This document shows, piece by piece, positions 9,224 to 18,000 of a stretch of DNA of 29,067 nt. Where the stretch lies: IMG/VR virus record IMGVR_UViG_3300028176_000014, positions 1 to 29,067 of that record. One strand, given 5' to 3'. The notes below the pieces were generated by a model, which saw only the letters and a list, made by a program, of their open reading frames with translations, was not told the DNA's origin and made no database searches. Source of the stretch: a virus. The first letter of the stretch is position 1; every line of letters begins with the position of its first letter. Made by a program: the position numbers and the translations under genes.

Positions 9224-9996
9224 ATCTGACTATTCGAACATCGGAAGACATGTATAGGGCATTCCTAAGAGGTATAAGAAAGGAAAATACTTCTGTGGTG
9301 AATCCTACCTACTGGAATCCTTTTATCAATGAAGAGGTTATAAAGTGGGTTAAAAGCAAGTTGCCGATGGTAGAGTTTAATCAGAAGAGGATAGATGATC
9401 TAGGGATACTAAGGGTAGTTACCGATAGTTCAACATTATTAAGCGGATACGAATCTATTAAAGAGACTGCAACTGGGAATCAGATTTATTCTGTTCCCGC
9501 ACAGTACACACAATTATCGGGTTCCTGTCCATTTTCAGGTAATTACCCACAGTATCTCCACGGTTTAAATGCTTCGTTTCGTAAAGGAACAAGAGGGACC
9601 GTAACAACAAGAACATCTCTTCCTCCATCTCCAGAGGTTAAAATGACTTATACGGCATGGAAAGGTGCTAAAATATTGCGATCAGATAAATCTACAGTGA
9701 TTACTGATAATCCTTTTCGTGTTGCTTCTGAAAATAGAATCTACTTTGAAAAGATAGGAGATCAGATTCGTATGACGGGAGGTATAGGTGAGAATGAATT
9801 ACGTCTGGAATATATCAGATACCCTAAAATTATTCAATATTCAACTGTGTTGGTATATAACTATAATCCAGAGTTTACACCTTCACAATGTCAGGAAATT
9901 ATAGAACAAGCGGTCAGGAGTTATCTTGAGAGGATTATGGATCCTCGGTATAAGACTTTTCTCCAGGAACAAATGATTCAATCGCAAAGCAATTAA
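9220..9996 (+). CDS. Putative head-tail connector / ring protein (258 aa)
   Basis: The start overlaps the previous stop (ATGA), showing translational coupling. Residues 31-61 (YWNPFINEEVIKWVKSKLP... then FNQKRIDDL at 53-61) match the helical segment I associate with a connector protein family of crAss-like and other large Bacteroidota podoviruses. This is followed by beta-rich sequence (VTTRTSLPPSPEVKMTYTAW) and a C-terminal helix that ends PRYKTFLQEQM. Such proteins form a ring below the portal. There is no signal peptide or enzyme motif. The family call is from pattern recognition and would be settled by a profile search. Confidence 0.55.
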   Translation: MNLTIRTSEDMYRAFLRGIRKENTSVVNPTYWNPFINEEVIKWVKSKLPMVEFNQKRIDDLGILRVVTDSSTLLSGYESIKETATGNQIYSVPAQYTQLSGSCPFSGNYPQYLHGLNASFRKGTRGTVTTRTSLPPSPEVKMTYTAWKGAKILRSDKSTVITDNPFRVASENRIYFEKIGDQIRMTGGIGENELRLEYIRYPKIIQYSTVLVYNYNPEFTPSQCQEIIEQAVRSYLERIMDPRYKTFLQEQMIQSQSN

Positions 9997-10025
9997 TTTT
10001 TTAATAAATACTAACACTTCAAACT

Positions 10026-11483
10026 ATGAGTGGCTTAGGTGGAAATTTAACTTACAAAGATCGTCCTCTGCTGATAACTAATCTAGCAGTAACAGATTTT
10101 GGCTTTTATTCAGAAACAGATCCGGATACGTCCGTAGACAAGCATCATTTGCTAATCAAATCAATTGGTCTTGATCTTGTATATGATTCTTCAGTAAAAG
10201 TAAGCAAGTCCTGTACACAGGAAGGTGCATTAAAGAGTATTCTTCTTTCAGTCAATGGTCCATGTCCCTGCGAAGATTGCGGATATGAATATGGCATTGA
10301 TGTCGTAAAAAAGGTGAAAAATCCTGGTGTTCTTAATGATGACTATCCCGATGGAGGGAAATCACGTTTCTATGGTGGTAGTATCGCATCTCTTGCAGCT
10401 TGTGCTAGTGGGGAGATTGCTGATGCAGACAAACTTACCATTGAAGATGATATCCTTACCCAGATTTTAAATGATCGTAATTTGGGAACAAGAGAAGAGT
10501 CTATCGTTGATGGCAAAAGAGTATACTTGGTAACAATTACAGAAGCTGCCACGGATGCTATTACTATTACTGATGCTGATGGATCAGAGACTATTCTTTT
10601 GAATGGTGGTGCAACTATGGCAACTGCCCTTCATGATTTTAATACCGATAACACAAAAGGTCTTGTAGCTTTTCCAAAGAGTTCTACACAGATGTTTATC
10701 ACTTCAACTGCAGTAGGCAAATTGTTTACTATTGTTGATGGGGGTGGTGCTTCAACGGTTACTATTGATGAACGGTATATGTGGATTACTGCACGTACTA
10801 TTGATTCCCAGTTCGAAGTAAAATTCGATTATGGATTCTTAACTCTTGAAAGGTTTAATGTTGCAATTATTCAGACTGATGCTGCTTTTGCAGGTGATTT
10901 TGGATATGCCATGGATGGGACAGCATATACTGAGGCACTTGCTGCTAACTCACAGACTCTTGCAGCTTCTTTAATTGCTAATGCTGATGCTGGTTATTAT
11001 GGAGCAACGGTATCTGGTAATTATAAACCTATCTATTGTTATTCCGGTGTCTACGAGTATAAGATTAAATCTCTTGGTACTGCAGGGTGTACTTTACTTG
11101 CTCATTATTCTGGTGCAGGTACATATCCTAATCTTACTTGGCAGGATGTATTCCGTGAATTCTCTGAAATGAAACATTTGAATGGGTTATCCCATATTGT
11201 TTCAACTTCTATGCCCGTTACTGGAGATAAATTCTGTAAGATAACTATTGAGAAAGATAACACTATTGCCAATATGCATGGTGCTAGTCATTCGGATGGT
11301 TATAGACAGGCACAGACTATCTACATCAAACAGGGTAGTGGATCAACTCATTTATGGGATGCTTCTAACTATATGTGGGAATCTCTCACAGACAGTGCTA
11401 CATTTGCAGTTGATAGTGATATCAATGATCTTATTGTCGCATGGGGTACTCATGGAAGTTTAGCAAATCCTGGTATTCTTTAA
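10026..11483 (+). CDS. Virion structural protein candidate, possible decoration or tail component (485 aa)
   Basis: This protein is rich in Gly, Ala, Ser, Thr and Asp with a strong alternating (beta) pattern and little helix, typical of an exposed virion protein. Residues 79-84 contain CPCEDC, a cysteine cluster that could bind metal or form disulphides. The stretch EAATDAITITDADGSETILL resembles beta-sandwich domain edges. The gene is followed at once by a strong terminator, so it ends the capsid transcript and is probably expressed at high level with the MCP. The most likely roles are head decoration, head fibre or a tail-hub component. I cannot assign a family, and no tail-tube or sheath signature is clear. 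Confidence 0.5.
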   Translation: MSGLGGNLTYKDRPLLITNLAVTDFGFYSETDPDTSVDKHHLLIKSIGLDLVYDSSVKVSKSCTQEGALKSILLSVNGPCPCEDCGYEYGIDVVKKVKNPGVLNDDYPDGGKSRFYGGSIASLAACASGEIADADKLTIEDDILTQILNDRNLGTREESIVDGKRVYLVTITEAATDAITITDADGSETILLNGGATMATALHDFNTDNTKGLVAFPKSSTQMFITSTAVGKLFTIVDGGGASTVTIDERYMWITARTIDSQFEVKFDYGFLTLERFNVAIIQTDAAFAGDFGYAMDGTAYTEALAANSQTLAASLIANADAGYYGATVSGNYKPIYCYSGVYEYKIKSLGTAGCTLLAHYSGAGTYPNLTWQDVFREFSEMKHLNGLSHIVSTSMPVTGDKFCKITIEKDNTIANMHGASHSDGYRQAQTIYIKQGSGSTHLWDASNYMWESLTDSATFAVDSDINDLIVAWGTHGSLANPGIL

Positions 11484-11503
11484 TTTTATTTAAACATTGT
11501 ACG

Positions 11504-11538
11504 AAAGGGGGATGGTGGTAAAACTATCCTCCTTTTTT
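11504..11538 (+). terminator. Intrinsic terminator closing the head operon
   Basis: AAAGGGGGATGG (11504-11515) pairs with CTATCCTCCTTT (11524-11535): twelve pairs including two G-U, an 8-nt loop, and a run of six T ending at 11538. It lies 20 bp after the 485-aa gene stop and 18 bp before the next start. The A-run on the 5' side means it could also work weakly on the other strand. It separates highly expressed head genes from the tail genes. Some read-through, or a promoter I cannot see, must feed the genes downstream. Confidence 0.85.
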
Positions 11539-11555
11539 ACTTAAACGGATAAAAG

Positions 11556-12242
11556 ATGGAACTAAAGACGATGATATACCAGGTTTGGGAAGAACTTGAA
11601 GGATATAATATTACAGATGATACTCTTTTTGATTATGATTATTTAAAGAGTAAATTTATTGCGATGCATCCATCACTTGTAAAAGAAACATGGGATGCGA
11701 GACTTCCTCTTAATGGATTCTATCAGAAAGTATCTTGTATCGAGATAGTACGTATAATGGATAAATATACAATCGATGGGGTAGATTTTGAGAGTACAGA
11801 TACAAGTCTAAAGGCCATACTTCCTCCCTTAGTTAAAACTATTGGAAAATCCAATATTAAATATTTTGGATTAAATAATTTCAGTAAAGAGATTCCTATT
11901 GTAAGTATGGAGATGTTTAGATTTAAGGAAGGATCCAGATTTACTGCAGATAACGCCTGTGGAGTGGTTGTTGGGGATGAGATATACTTTAAAGACCTTC
12001 CTACTACCTCTATGGCTGGTGGCACCCTTGTAGGGATCCTGAGTGATCCTACACAGGCATGTGACTGGCCTGACGATGACGGATGTGAATTCCCCACTCC
12101 CTCTGCTATGCGTATGATGATTGCTATTAAAAAAGATATTTTCTCCATGGTAGGAAGACCAGACTTAGTACATGATTCTCAAATTGCATTAGGAGGAACT
12201 CAACAGAAGAGACCACAAACAGATGAAGGAGGTGCACAATGA
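11556..12242 (+). CDS. Putative connector/adaptor protein (228 aa)
   Basis: This is the first gene after the terminator; its TGA overlaps the next ATG (ATGA). The N-terminal part is acidic and helical (MIYQVWEELEGYNITDDTLFDYDYLKSKF). The middle is beta-rich. The C-terminal PTPSAMRMMIAIKKDIFSMV helix followed by a disordered tail (GGTQQKRPQTDEGG) resembles a head-tail adaptor protein seen in crAss-like structural blocks. It has no membrane segments. It sits with three other small genes of similar size, as expected for ring or gatekeeper proteins between portal and tail. The assignment is tentative. Confidence 0.5.
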   Translation: MELKTMIYQVWEELEGYNITDDTLFDYDYLKSKFIAMHPSLVKETWDARLPLNGFYQKVSCIEIVRIMDKYTIDGVDFESTDTSLKAILPPLVKTIGKSNIKYFGLNNFSKEIPIVSMEMFRFKEGSRFTADNACGVVVGDEIYFKDLPTTSMAGGTLVGILSDPTQACDWPDDDGCEFPTPSAMRMMIAIKKDIFSMVGRPDLVHDSQIALGGTQQKRPQTDEGGAQ

Positions 12243-12724
12243 TAATACAGATGGTAGAAACTATACAGATAACAAACCATGATGGGATATCTCATTGGTT
12301 TATAGAACCACAGCAGTATGCATATACTAGTACTTCCAGAGGTAAAGATGGTTATATTCGTTATACGGTAACATTAGATGATATAGAGTATGATATTCCG
12401 GAATATGTAATAGCACTTCTTCCGGGAGAGACACCATCTGCAGATATGAGAAGTATCTCTCAGAGAATGGAGGATTATGTCATGAGAGATCCCTCGGAGG
12501 AACTTCTTGGAACTAAAGATGTCGTAAAAGCGGCTCAGGAGTTTCTGGGAGTGGATATTTCTGCAAAGCAGTCCATGGATCAGGTAGATTATGATCAGGT
12601 CGCCTTGCGTTCAATACACCACTTCCCGGGCAATATACCAATTACACCAGAGGGTGATACTGAAACAGGAATAAATCAGAAGGAACAGAACGATAATAAT
12701 AAAATAGAAAGTGCCGAAGAGTAA
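12239..12724 (+). CDS. Small unknown tail-region protein (161 aa)
   Basis: The gene overlaps its upstream neighbour by 4 bp and its downstream neighbour by 14 bp, so it is embedded in a coupled cluster. The first 60 residues are beta-rich (IQITNHDGISHWFIEPQQY, GYIRYTVTLDDIEYDIPEYV). Residues 75-125 are mixed helical. The last 25 residues are acidic and polar (NQKEQNDNNKIESAEE) and probably disordered. I recognise no family. The context (between two connector candidates) suggests a virion or assembly protein. Confidence 0.55.
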   Translation: MIIQMVETIQITNHDGISHWFIEPQQYAYTSTSRGKDGYIRYTVTLDDIEYDIPEYVIALLPGETPSADMRSISQRMEDYVMRDPSEELLGTKDVVKAAQEFLGVDISAKQSMDQVDYDQVALRSIHHFPGNIPITPEGDTETGINQKEQNDNNKIESAEE

Positions 12725-13298
12725 AACAGTAAACAGTGGAGTGTTTGAATCTGTAAGGTCTCAGGATCTGGTAAGTTTATCCCCAGGTAAACCCAAAGAC
12801 TTCTCTTGGCATAATTATATAAAGAAGGGATTAAATGTTAAAGAATACCCGGGAAAGTATGAACCTCATAGAACGCATTATATACATTCTTTTATTATCA
12901 GAAGATTCAACAATCTTATCATAAAAGATGTTATTGACAACAATGTTCAATTTGACTTCAACTTCAATTCTAAGGTATTTTTATCGTTACTAATTGCAGA
13001 TAGAGACAAGGAAAGTTATGTGTACAGGTACAAGATATCAAACAGGGGACATGATTTTATTCCCTTTTGCAAAACATCTCCTCTTTTATGGGGACGGACA
13101 CATAGATATTTTCTCTTCTCTTTCTCCAAAGAATATAGGAAATATTTTAATCAACAAGTATCTATGGGGCATGAGTACGAACCTGCACCAAAGATAAAAT
13201 ATAAAAAAAAGCGTCAATATGGGTTACAACTCAGAATATACAAGTCACAAGGACGTGGCATCCCGGATAGCGAGAAGGTTCCCCTCGAAACAGTTTAA
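12711..13298 (+). CDS. Unknown basic protein with GTG start (195 aa)
   Basis: The start is GTG at 12711, inside the end of the previous gene; there is no in-frame ATG until late in the protein, so GTG is the only usable common start. The protein is strongly basic and aromatic: FDFNFNSKVFLSLLIADRDKES in the middle, and KIKYKKKRQYGL near the C-terminus. The last 80 bp overlap the next gene in another frame. Within the overlap lead-in is an A8 run read as AAA AAA AAG, i.e. the slippery heptamer A AAA AAG in frame. I recognise no family. Its position suggests a small connector or assembly factor. Confidence 0.55.
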   Translation: MPKSKTVNSGVFESVRSQDLVSLSPGKPKDFSWHNYIKKGLNVKEYPGKYEPHRTHYIHSFIIRRFNNLIIKDVIDNNVQFDFNFNSKVFLSLLIADRDKESYVYRYKISNRGHDFIPFCKTSPLLWGRTHRYFLFSFSKEYRKYFNQQVSMGHEYEPAPKIKYKKKRQYGLQLRIYKSQGRGIPDSEKVPLETV

Positions 13299-13851
13299 CG
13301 AAGATGATATTCTGGAATGGTGTCAGGTCGTTGAATGTGACATGATTGGGGCAGTGGATGGAATGTATCCTTATATTGGATTCGAACTTCCCGTAGTAGG
13401 GGGTAGAGCAAAACTTCCCTGTAATGTTTACAGGATTACCGATGTGTATACTACTCCTGGGAATGAGAACTCCCGTATTCCTTTTAATAGGTTACAGGGA
13501 CATATCTCTTTTGGGACCAGTTCTTATTCAAAAGTGTATATAGATTACTATGGCACTCCTATTGATCTTGACACAGGTATCCCATTAATACAAACAGGTC
13601 ATGAACTTGCCTGTGAGGCATACTGTGTTCTTATGATGCATGAAGATGATATGTCACAAGGAAGGATAGATAGGGGGTTATACCAGATGTATGATCAGAA
13701 AGCAACAGGAGAGATCCTGGCAGCCATGGGTAGTCAGAATATCCAACATAAAACAAGAGGAGATCTGAATACTCTGGAGGCAATAAAATATAACATGATA
13801 CCTAAACCTGCAGCATTAAAACTTTTATCCGGAAACTTCACTAATGGCTGA
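13219..13851 (+). CDS. Putative head-tail ring/connector protein (210 aa)
   Basis: The start at 13219 makes an unusual 80-bp overlap with the upstream gene. I keep it because the first 45 residues (SHKDVASRIARRFPSKQF, then NEDDILEWCQVVECDMIG) look like the conserved N-terminus of a connector family in crAss-like phages and would be lost with a later start. The protein continues beta-rich (IGFELPVVGGRAKLPCNVYR) and ends in helices (GHELACEAYCVLMMHEDDMS). It probably forms one ring of the neck between portal and tail. Its end overlaps the next gene by 8 bp. There is no enzyme motif. The function comes from pattern and position. Confidence 0.55.
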   Translation: MGYNSEYTSHKDVASRIARRFPSKQFNEDDILEWCQVVECDMIGAVDGMYPYIGFELPVVGGRAKLPCNVYRITDVYTTPGNENSRIPFNRLQGHISFGTSSYSKVYIDYYGTPIDLDTGIPLIQTGHELACEAYCVLMMHEDDMSQGRIDRGLYQMYDQKATGEILAAMGSQNIQHKTRGDLNTLEAIKYNMIPKPAALKLLSGNFTNG

Positions 13852-14989
13852 TAAAGATTTCGATATTAAACTAGCGGAGATCGCTAAAAAACTCGGGACT
13901 TCTACGAAGATTTTGCGAGGTGTTATGCAATTTGAATCAGGAGGAGACCATACAAAGGTAAATCCTACTTCAAATGCTACTGGACTTATTCAGTTTATGC
14001 CTAGGACAGCCCGCAAACTTGGTACTACTACGGATAAATTAAAAAGAATGGATCCTGTATCCCAATTAGATTATGTAGAGAAATACTATGCTCGCCATAA
14101 GGGAAAGTTAAACAGTATAGAGGATGCTTATCTGGCTACTTTCTGGCCTACGGCTATGGGTAAATCGGATGACTATAGATTGCCTTCTTATGTAACAAAA
14201 CAGAATAAGGCTTTTGATACTGATCGTGATGGGAGAATATCCGTAGGGGAGATCAAGAGTAAACTCTATGAGAGACTTCCTCAGTTCCGTCCCCAAAAAC
14301 CAATGGTACAGATAGAACAACCTGCAGTAGCAGATAATACATATTCTATAAATAAGTGGGGATCTCCTATATCTTCCATACAACAGAATACTTTAAATAG
14401 TCTTTCTTCTTCCAGGAATCAACCTATACCGGATACAAGGACAGTACGTCCCGCATCAGAAGGAATAGATGAAGGATATCTAATGCAATTAGGAAGCAAC
14501 CCTTCTCTTGCAACAGATAGAGACTTTGTTTCAAAGATGTTTAATATGAATGTTCCTCACTTGGGAGATGGTGGAGTAAACAATGGTCCTGGTGACGAAA
14601 TTGGTAATGAACCAGTAAAACCAGCAAGGATTCCTTTACAACAAGCAACCCTAGATAGGTTAAGTAGAGCACCTAATGGGGGCAATGAGGCATATCTTCC
14701 AGCCCCAACGGAAGAGAGGTCTGGTTTCTACGATGATTTCAATAATAGGAATCTTGTAGCATTTCAGAAGAAAGTATTTGATAATGGAGGAGTTGTTCCG
14801 GTAAATACCAGGGCATTTTCAAATACTCCTGTTAATACTACTATTGGCACAATGCCATCAGCAGTAAACCAACCAACTACTGCAGCATGTGCAAGGTATC
14901 GGACAAATGGAATAAACGTACCCAAATTATGGGATGGTGGAAAGAACGTAAAGCAACTCCCAGATATACAGAGATTAAAAAACCTATAG
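13844..14989 (+). CDS. GH23 lytic transglycosylase (SLT domain) with EF-hand loop and disordered tail (381 aa)
   Basis: This virion-associated cell-wall enzyme would cleave peptidoglycan during DNA entry. Residues 8-110 form the goose-lysozyme/SLT fold: catalytic Glu31 in QFESGG, the family motif ATGLIQFMP at 45-53, and the later YLATFWPTAMG helix. A canonical 12-residue EF-hand calcium loop follows (D125 to E136, DTDRDGRISVGE), a pattern often seen after such domains in phage proteins. Residues about 150-381 are low-complexity Pro/Asn/Gly-rich and contain three short [DN]GG modules (HLGDGG, FDNGG, LWDGG). There is no signal peptide, which fits delivery by the virion instead of secretion. It overlaps the preceding connector gene by 8 bp and ends with TAG. 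Confidence 0.85.
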   Translation: MADKDFDIKLAEIAKKLGTSTKILRGVMQFESGGDHTKVNPTSNATGLIQFMPRTARKLGTTTDKLKRMDPVSQLDYVEKYYARHKGKLNSIEDAYLATFWPTAMGKSDDYRLPSYVTKQNKAFDTDRDGRISVGEIKSKLYERLPQFRPQKPMVQIEQPAVADNTYSINKWGSPISSIQQNTLNSLSSSRNQPIPDTRTVRPASEGIDEGYLMQLGSNPSLATDRDFVSKMFNMNVPHLGDGGVNNGPGDEIGNEPVKPARIPLQQATLDRLSRAPNGGNEAYLPAPTEERSGFYDDFNNRNLVAFQKKVFDNGGVVPVNTRAFSNTPVNTTIGTMPSAVNQPTTAACARYRTNGINVPKLWDGGKNVKQLPDIQRLKNL

Positions 14990-15032
14990 GAATAGGTTTA
15001 GGATTAAATCAAAGAAAGTATAAGTGGATAAA

Positions 15033-18000
15033 ATGAAGACATTAAATACATTTACCGATAAGATAATCTCAGATTTAGATAATAGTGTTATCAAATCTAA
15101 TCAATGGGTTTTCCCTACTGTAGGATTAAGAGTCTTTAATAAGAATGGAAAAGGACTTATTGCTTCTGTAGTTCCCGGGAATGAGTTATTCTTTGAAGTT
15201 ACAGAGGGATATATAATTGTAGGTGCATGTGAATATGGTGGGATATTATATCTGGCATGTCATAATCAGACAACAGGGAAGGGGGAGCTTGGAAGTTACC
15301 CTTCTCCAGTTTATCCAATGTCATCCATAGATGGAGCGTTTCAGAAACAGTATGGATCTCTTACAAACTTTATAGAAAATTCAGTCATACGATATTTCCG
15401 TACAACTCGATTTAATTTCTCGCTGGATTATCCAGTAGATATGATTACAAAGTTATCTTATGATGGTTCCGTGGATCTTTATCTCTGTGACTTTAATAAT
15501 CCCAACAGAGTTATTAATACAGGATTTAATCAACAGGGACAGATATTAACAGAGAGACTTTATATGGATTCAAATTTCAATGGAAGTTTGAATCTCATTC
15601 CAACATGCGAGACAGAGATCATAACGAATTCTGCGCTTGTTAATACAGGGGGTTATCTGCGTCCTGGTAACATTTTCATCTATGTTAGGTATCTCACACA
15701 GGACTATGCCAAAACATCGTTCATAAAGGAGATAGGACCCTTTAGCATATCATATGGAGATCATGCTAACAATCATATGGGATTAGCAGAAAGAGATTGG
15801 ATAAATGACATAAAGAATGAAACAGATAAAAAAATAGATATTGTTCTGGATCGATTGGATAGTAATTATAAATACTTACAGATAGGTGTTGTTCGTTATA
15901 CTGCATTACAAGAGAATGGAGCATATCAGAAAGATGTATACCTTATTGATCAATATTATCCTATTACTGGTAGTTACATGAATCTTACGATCTATGGTAA
16001 TGAATCACAACAATTACTTACATTTGATGATATCATAAAACCAACACTGGAATATAATATCTCAAAGAGTCATACTCAGGTACAGAGTAGATATCTACCT
16101 GCACGAATGAAAAAGAGTATCTTAGACTATGACAGAGACTTTCTCATTGAATTTGCTTCTAAAATAGAAATTGGAGAGTTTCAGATAGATATGCCGGGAT
16201 TGACAACTTTTCCTGCATATGGGAGAAATACCATAGAGACAGATCACTCCTTATATCAATACGATAAAGCAGATAATATTTATAGGTACTTGGGTTATTT
16301 TAAAGATCAGATCTATCCATTTGCAATAGTGTTTAAGTTTATCAATGGGACTTATAGTGAAGCATTCCCATGTAAAGGAAATATTCCCGCATACACAGGA
16401 AGGACAGAGAAGGGACTTTATAAATTCAAGTCATGGAAGACTATTACGGGAACTACGTTTACACAGAAGAAAATCTCGGGAGTGCAGTTTAATACTACTA
16501 CTGCATATACTTATTATAATACATTATCTGAATCTGTTAAAGCAGACTCCTTTGGATCTGTGGTGGGATTTTATTTCACCCGGGGAGAAAGGATAGAAAA
16601 TCTCATATGCCAGGGTGTATCTATGCGGGGGTTCCATAGTATAGAAACTCATCTTCATAAAGCAATAACACATTATACTCCTGGACAGAAGTTCTCATTC
16701 CAAACAGATATAGTAATAGATGATTTGGGTAATGGATCAACAATATATAACCCGGGGGCTGCAGCAATAATGCCTTTATTTGAAGGAAATCTTCCCCTCT
16801 TATATGATGAAGAAGATTTACATTTATATGGCATCTCTAATGAAACTGGTGATTTTACAGGATATAGTGATCATATGTATGGCGAGAATTCCGCAAAGTT
16901 TTATACGTTACCTACAAAAGCAGCATATGTTCTTTCAAATGAACCTTATGATAATAAACATGGAATATTCTCTCCGGATATATTATTCGAAAATGAAGTT
17001 CTAAATGTACCTGATGATTGTTATTTGGAACCGTTGATAAGATGGAGTTTAAATGATCAGAGATTTGCAGAGGGTACTTCTCCTGCAACGGCAGTTGGGA
17101 CACTTCAATATCCGTACATCTCCCTGGTTGTTGATACTACAAAGAGAATATATCCCAGAACATTTATTGTGGATCTAAATGAGGATATTAATGCAGGAGG
17201 AGTAAATAAACCAACTTATTATACACAGGAGTTTATCAAAGTTAAAACTACTTTTGTAGATAAGTTACAGGGTAGAGGGAAATATAATTTTTCGGCTTAT
17301 TTTGCAGGGAAAGGAGATCAAGTAGGATTTGATTGTTTCGGGACTCTTTATAATCGCAATATTGGTACTTCTCGTTACATAGGTGTACAGGATATTTCTT
17401 CTGAAAAAAAGATGAGACAATTATATACTGGAGGAATGTTTGCGCCTAATGCCTTAAGTACAGTAAACATATATCGTTTCCAGAACACTACGACATTTGC
17501 AACAGATACAAATAAATCTTATACTGTATCATCTTCTTTTTATTCCGTTATATCGCCACTAATTAAGAAAACAAACTGGATGGGGACTACTCCTATCCAA
17601 TGTTTTAATGGAGATTGTTTCCTACAGAAGACATGGTTTAGATCTCATCGTTGGTATGCCATGGAGCAAACAGGTAGTACAACTGATGCAGACTGTGTAG
17701 ATGATCCTGGATTTGCAAGTTCAATGAAAGATAATTATTGTTACTGGTATCAACATGGACTCATGGTTGGTATTGTTACTGAAAACAAATACAATACCGG
17801 AATGCGTAATGAAGTTGTGGGACAAGATACAGAGGGAGAATATTTACGTTATACATTCTTTCCTAAATCATTGGGGAATGCACAGTCTACTTATAATTGG
17901 ACCGTAATTGATGGGAGTGAATACTTAAATGAGGCTTTTCAGATTAATGATGGATATAACCATATCTTATCTGACAGGAAAATAAAAGGATATGACTTTA

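Noticed and set aside
15024-15032. GTG start at 15024 for the stabilisation-like protein
   Set aside because: ATG at 15033 is stronger and gives a more typical N-terminus; the difference is only three residues.
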